This document shows positions 55,675 to 64,000 of a stretch of 64,000 nt of DNA, one piece after another. The stretch lies in assembly GCF_000699445.3 (NCBI RefSeq), contig NC_067195.1:51130465-51194464 (forward strand), written 5' to 3'. Each line of letters begins with the position of its first letter. Positions within the stretch are counted from its first letter, which is position 1. The notes beneath the pieces were generated by a model. It saw nothing but the letters and a program-made list of their open reading frames with translations, was not told the origin of the DNA and searched no databases. The stretch comes from Schistosoma haematobium (Eukaryota; Platyhelminthes; Trematoda; Strigeidida; Schistosomatidae). The translations under genes were made by a program, and so were the position numbers.

Positions 55675-56060
55675 TTGGCGTCGTGATGGAGCCTGTGTTT
55701 GAACAATTAAGTATATTTCGATAATGATATTAGAAGACGAAGATTATCAGAACTATGTGATATATTAGCGCAATACACAACTCTCAAACAACGACTAAAT
55801 CATGTAAAGTACTAGTTTCGAAAGTCGTGGAGGGGCAACATTTCACAAGACGATTCCTCAGGTCAACTAAAATGCTGGGGAATTTATCCATAAAGTTCAG
55901 AAGCAAGCCTGTCAAGTGTAAGTTTGATGATCAACTTCATATGCAGGTGCTAGATGGATTGATTGCTGTAGTTGACGTATCAAATCCGGAAAGTGAGTTG
56001 TTGCAAATACCGAAGTGTTCTTTTCAAGATGCTAGAAACTGCGCGTATTATTTTTGAGGC
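55675..56060 (+). pseudogene. Decayed gypsy gag fragment, block B
   Basis: ATG at 55686 as in the copy at 12602. A 76-codon frame (55827-56057) reads 'KPVKCKFDDQLHMQVLDGLI' and then 'PESELLQIPKCSFQDARN', matching 'PSLERELLRMPNCSFQDART' of the intact gag. It extends about 90 bases beyond the point where block A's copy is cut by CR1-like sequence. Stops follow after 56058. Confidence 0.78.
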
Positions 56061-57484
56061 AGTGAATCTGTTTTGTTTCCTTTCGGTGAAATTTCACACC
56101 TAAATGATGAAACTCTGTTAATCCTTTTTTCCACCTTACCGTCATTTCTGGGATAATTGTGGTTTTATTCTAAACAGATCTCACCAATCTTTGCCATGAA
56201 TCGCTTGATAACTGCTCTTGCTTCTATGTAAATTTGCTCCTGAATGATCTAGGTTACGACAGCATTTCTTGAAGACAAATATTTTGAAGATAGATTGCCT
56301 TCAAGAACTGGGCGAGCTCAAAATGGAAGCTGTTAGTTGTAAGACCGGAATTAGCAACGTCTGGTGCTTAATCTTACACTGATCACAACGAAAAACAATA
56401 TCCATCAGATGGAAAGTGAGATATAATCATTGAATTTATCAGCTGACACCTCGTGATAAGAAGATCGTGATGATGTAAACGTGCCAACTCACCATCATTC
56501 TGCCATAAAACACTCGGATGAATTTAATGAATCTCACATACAATAACATTCACGATATAAATATGGCTTTATTTGGCGAATCTAACCGAGTTAAAGTACC
56601 GAAAAGCTCAAACAAACCGTAAATTAGACAAAACAGAACTGTGGATGGAACAGCATCCGCTGTGAATAACAGAAATGACGAAATGCAACGACCTTTACTT
56701 ACGAATGTTAAATTTTTAGTCTCCTTCTTCATTTAAACATACTTTTGGTAGTTAAAAAAAGAAAATTTGGATTGAATTTAGATGGCTTTACTAAACCCTA
56801 AGTGGGATATGGCAATATAGTATCCTCTATTACGGCTCTACATTGATGATATTGAAAAGCATTTATACAGAAACGCGAATCGTTGGGTAGTTTTGGGTTC
56901 AAAATCTACCACGAAAGTCTAAATGAATATGACCTACATGTACCTTAAAAAGGTTGTTTGAAATACTTATAAAACTATATAAATGGATGTAAAATATGTG
57001 AAACACTGTTTGATACCTATCCCTAACATTAATGCTGGTGGTACCTCTCATAATTTGATAGTTCAGTGTATAGAGTTTGATTGAATTCATTACCCTACTC
57101 ATTTGGAGTATTTAAGTCCTGGTATTCCTTTAAGTGACTTTGTCGAAGTAACTCCACAAAAGTTCTCAAAAATTCAAACTTTTCTTATGCATTAGACGTG
57201 TCACTTAAACATATTTCACCGAGCTGCCTTTTCGATATTCTACCTGCTTTCAAATACAGACTTTCGTGTAGGGACTTGACGATATCAATTTCAACTTTGA
57301 CCGACAAAACCACAGATTTGTTTGACTGTTATTGAAGATACCCGACTGTTATTGACGGGAAACTAAAATCTCCGCTAACGTTAACGAGGAGTGAATTGCC
57401 AACTGATATTTACATTGGTAATCATACACCTCTAGTGGAAATTGAAGACCCGATAAAACTGTCACCGTTCCAAATATATTCGGG
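56061..57484. other. Non-coding between block B and the next CR1-like element
   Basis: No gene recognised. 56061-56130 may still be gag-derived (GAGGCAGTGAATCTG after the gag frame). The frames at 56550-56732 and 56899-57102 lack family features. The 5' untranslated part of the following CR1-like element probably begins in the last 100-200 bases. Confidence 0.45.
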
Positions 57485-57955
57485 GTGGTTTTCCTGAGTG
57501 ATGATAAATGGACTTCAGTACAGAGGAAAAGAAAGGAGAAGAAAAAAGCTGAGGGCAAAACACAGCTGGTTAGCGAATCATCGGGAGAGACGGTATCAGA
57601 AACAAAAACTTCACTGCGTGTCAAGACATATCTCTCTGATAGGTTAGTCAATTATTATAAGTTAAGAGAATCTTCCGATAAGGAACCAAAGGCAAGATTT
57701 GAACATGATCTCAATCATATTAAGACATCATTAAGTAAACTACTCTCAGATACAGTTTCAGGAGTTAGTATTTGTAAGCGTTACAGAATAGGACAAAAGG
57801 TGGATTCTGAAAGTCCTCAGAAAAGCCGCCTCTTGAAAGTAACATTTGCCACGGTTGAAGAAATGAACCTGATTCTAGGTAACTCACGTAAACTGATTGG
57901 GCCCGGAATATACGTCCGTGAGGATCTCGACCTAGCTGATCGTATTAAGAGATGA
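57485..57955 (+). pseudogene. CR1-like ORF1 protein
   Basis: 156 codons: a basic N-terminus ('KWTSVQRKRKEKKKAEGK'), a helical middle and a C-terminal part 'SRLLKVTFATVEEMNLIL' ending 'YVREDLDLADRIKR', which resembles the nucleic-acid-binding ORF1 of CR1/Jockey elements (RRM-like fold by family knowledge). It is open over its length, but the element downstream is broken. Confidence 0.65.
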
Positions 57956-59199
57956 GATGCAGAAGTGTAAATAAATGAACGCCACCGAAACGGTTAAAGA
58001 AACCTCGTTCTTAAGGGTTTTCAAATTGTCAAAGTTCGGAGCAAAACGATCCTCAAACCACTCTGGATGGTAAAGGAAGGTTGTACACAGACTTAAAGTT
58101 ATGCTACACAAATGCTCGCAGCCTACTAAATAAAATGGCGGAGCTTAGGTCATTGGTGGATAAAGAAAAACCGGACGTTATTGCTGTCTCGGAAACTTGA
58201 TTAACGTCAGAAGTATTAGGTAGTGAAATCCAGTTGACTGGTTTTTTAACCAATAGGGAGGCGGGGTTATCCTGTACACGAAAAGTACCCTAACCATAAG
58301 ATTAGCTGAGACAGTAGCACATGTTTCAGGGACATGTGAACTGGTGAGATGTAAGCTGAAATGTAGACGGCAAGATATTGAATTAGTTGCAGTATATCGC
58401 AGTCCAGAATGTGTAGCAGATGATTTTCTCCTAAGTAAATTTAAGTCCTGATGTAACAAAAGTAAAAGCCTAGTAGTAGGAGACTTTAATGCACCGTATA
58501 TAAACTGGGTTAACTTAGAAGTAGGGTCATCGGTAACGTCGTTCGAATTCAAACTGTTAGAAGCATCCATTGGATTAGCTTTATCCCAACGCATTAGAAA
58601 CCCCACAAGATATGACTTAAGAAACTCTTCTTCTATATTAGATTTAGTCTTCACACACGGTGATGACGTTGGTCAAATGACTTTTCTCCCACCACTAGTG
58701 AGAAGTGACCATGCAGTCATCTTATTCAAATTCATGGCTGAGATTGCTTGTCAAACAGTTGCGCCGGCCCGTCCTAACATATGGAAGGCAGATATGCAGG
58801 CAAGTAACTCCGCAGCATCGGCTGAAAGCTGGGAAATTGACCCAAAGGCATCAGTACAAGAGGCACGGACTCTTTTTAGGCAGTTATACAATCGGGTAAC
58901 TCAGCCATACATACCCTGGATAGTTCCAAAGAAGAAGAAAAACGGTTATCCCTGGATAGGGCGGGATATTCGACGTTTACCAAGGCAAAAGAAGAAATGT
59001 TGGGATGTTGTCATCCGCCTTGGCACGATGGAACGCTACAGATCGGTAAGAAACAAGTGTATAACAAGGAAGGAAGTGAATCTGAAATGATAGAGGAAGA
59101 TCAGGAAAAAACAGAGGCTATGGCTGACTATTTTGGGGCAGTTTTCATTCAGGAACCTCCTCTAGAGAATGAACCAGACCCAAATACAGAGTCAACATA

Positions 59200-60061
59200 C
59201 CAGCTGCTCACCGTGGACTTCGACCAAAACGATGTGCTTAAGGCTCTTAGCACCCTAAACATGGAGAAGTCAACAGGACCGGATGAACTACACCCCAAAA
59301 TCTAGAGAAATATTACCCAATATATCGCGGCCCCACTGACTGTGATATTCAATATGTCACTTGACCAAGGTGTGTTACCTATGGACTGGAAGGACGCAAT
59401 CGTCACCCCCATACATAAAACAGGTCCACGACAAGTTCCATCGAATTACAGACCCGTAGGCCTGACCTGTGTTGTAATTAAAACGCTGGAAAGAATAATC
59501 AAACGGACCATAACGGCATTTATGGAAACCAATAACTTGCTGAACATGGCACAACATGGTTCTAGAAAGGGTCTATCCTGTACAACGAACCTCCTTATAG
59601 CTAGGGAGTTCTGGATTAATGCGCTAGACAACGGAAACTCCGTGGATGTTGTCTACATAGATTTCAGTAAGGCTTTTGACAAGGTGCCAACTAATAGACT
59701 GCTATTGAAGTTGGCAAACCTTGGTACTGCCGGACCTCTTTTAAAATGGATTAAAGATTTCCTAGTAGGACATAGACAAAAAGTAAGAATAAATTCCAAG
59801 TGCTCCACCTGGAGACCAGTACCTAGTGGAGTACCCCAAGGTTCCGTCCTAGGTCCTTTACTTTTTATCATATACATTAATGATCTTACAAGTATAGTAC
59901 AGTCTCCAGTGTTATTATACGCTGACGATGTACGAATTTGGCGAGTAATAACTGGGGACAAAGACCCATTTACTCTTCAGGCAGACTTAAATAATATGAT
60001 AAACTGGTCTAAAGAGTGGCTGATGCCTATCAACTCGGAAAAGTGTGTCTACATGCACTAG
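59200..60061 (+). pseudogene. CR1-like reverse transcriptase
   Basis: 59200-59305 has 'LNMEKSTGPDELHPKI' then a TAG; 59342-60061 is open for 239 codons with 'NYRPVGLTCVVIKTLERII', 'VVYIDFSKAFDKVPTNRLL' (motif A), 'PSGVPQGSVLGPLLFIIYI' (motif B) and 'LLYADDVRIWRVI' (motif C, about 59915-59950). It is terminated by TAG at 60059-60061, and the thumb continues at 60098-60451 ('SHKDLKVTVSNDLKTTAHC'). Confidence 0.85.
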
Positions 60062-60840
60062 GGGGATTCAAAGGTTATTACGTAAAACATAGAGGATGTG
60101 TCATTATACGTAGTCCGGTCTCATAAGGATCTAAAGGTGACAGTGAGTAATGATCTTAAGACGACGGCCCATTGCCGGGAGGTCGCAGCCAAGGGGTTTC
60201 GAACCCTCTGGGCTTTAAAAAGGATTATCACTAAGTTAGATACTACCATGTTCACCACAATATACACAACCTTAGTGAGAACTAGACCATTGAACTGCGT
60301 TCAGGCCGCAAGCCCCTGCTTAAAAGGTGAATCGGACATTTTAGAAAAAGTACAGAGGGCAGCTGCCGTACGATTTCAGAACTCCGGTGTTCACCATAAA
60401 AAGAGCGGCTTGAAAAGCTGGACCTCTTTACTCTGTCCTGTCGCAGGTTAAGGGGAGATCCAATTTTGATGTACAGAATACTGAGAAATGATTTTGGACC
60501 TAACTTATTCTCTCTTTTTCTTCCCACTAGATCGGGACATCTCAGAGGACATAGCAGACGAGTAGAAAAGCCAAGAACGAACAAAATACCCGCGTAATAC
60601 AGGTTTTAACAACAAGTCATCAATACTTGGAACCTGCTTTTCGAAGCAGTGGTATCCACACCTTCAATTGACTGTTTTAAGAGGAGACTTTACACTCACA
60701 GAAGCATACTAGAAAAGGCCTTCTGTCCTTACTACACAAGTCTGAATCTATCTATCCACGTAGTTAGCGCGGACGCAGTCGGAATACTGTTATATCTAAC
60801 TACAATCATTGAGCACACATCGCAAGTGAGCAACTAATTT

Positions 60841-60988
60841 TGTTTATAAAGAATTAAGACTGCATTTGTTTTATTGAGTCAACGTAAGGAAAATTTATGC
60901 TACTGTTTTTTTGAGTCAAAAGCGCGAGCGGGACGTCTGGTTTTGTACATACGGAAGCATTGTATAAACTAGTCGATGTTTTAGAATT
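60841..60988 (+). promoter_or_regulatory. Region upstream of the myosin start
   Basis: 148 bases between the CR1-like 3' end and the ATG. It contains the locally GC-richer AAAAGCGCGAGCGGGACGTC at about 60918-60937. It is likely 5' UTR or promoter, but an untranslated exon further upstream is possible. No TATA box is evident. Confidence 0.35.

Positions 60989-64000
<3,012 letters not shown>

Larger units (their letters stand above)
57485..60840 (+). mobile_element. CR1-like non-LTR element with ORF1, endonuclease and RT
   Basis: Nearly full-length sense-strand copy: ORF1 (57485-57955), decayed APE endonuclease (58090-58750), linker, RT (59200-60061), thumb and C-terminus (60098-60840). The endonuclease opens with 'CYTNARSLLNKMAELRSLVD' and 'DVIAVSET' and includes a 'GDFN'-like V-G-D-F-N at about 58478-58492, and an S-D-H motif near 58703. 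Stops and shifts occur throughout. The copy ends about 150 bases before the myosin start codon. Confidence 0.83.

Overview
The window looks like genomic DNA of a schistosome blood fluke, probably Schistosoma and possibly the haematobium group. The base composition is AT-rich. Three conserved eukaryotic genes lie on the + strand, and two of them have the flatworm pattern of 34-36 nt introns near the 5' end followed by much larger introns downstream. Most of the rest is retrotransposon sequence of the RTE, CR1-like and Ty3/gypsy types, including a CsRn1-clade element with a tRNA-Trp-like primer site. The genus call is an inference from these features; no search was run.

Host genes, all +: CCT8 (theta subunit of the TRiC/CCT chaperonin), 10 exons, 21249-30941, complete, 545 aa; DNAJC11 (mitochondrial J-protein), 4 exons, 32149-40610, 662 aa as modelled; and a class II, non-muscle/smooth-muscle type myosin heavy chain starting at 60989, whose first five coding exons (247 aa) are present before it leaves the window. 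The genes share no obvious pathway.

Layout. 1-5620: a minus-strand CR1-like element split by a 4.1 kb Ty3/gypsy element with 152 bp LTRs and a 5 bp target duplication. 5621-7163: non-coding repeats. 7164-13137 ('block A'): a composite of gypsy LTR, CR1-like reverse transcriptase, an RTE element with a 71/72 bp target duplication, a 439 bp LTR-like insertion and gypsy gag. 13138-15770: CR1-like ORF1, endonuclease and start of RT (minus). 15771-21248: decayed repeats, a decayed gypsy integrase and the CCT8 upstream region. 21249-40610: CCT8 and DNAJC11, whose large introns hold RTE and CR1-like copies, including a 751 bp inverted repeat that read identical at every stretch compared. 40611-44179: intergenic. 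44180-47660: almost full-length RTE (minus). 47790-56060 ('block B'): a close copy of block A that lacks block A's RTE and instead carries a 5240 bp CsRn1-clade element with identical LTRs. 57485-60840: CR1-like element (+) ending about 150 bp before the myosin start. 60989-64000: myosin.

The most informative structures are the reciprocal empty sites in blocks A and B, which date and delimit two insertions exactly, and the inverted RTE repeat that brackets the 3' half of CCT8 and the first exon of DNAJC11. I found no CRISPR array, rRNA or convincing tRNA gene. I did not find a clearly new biological system; the novelty is in how the elements are arranged.
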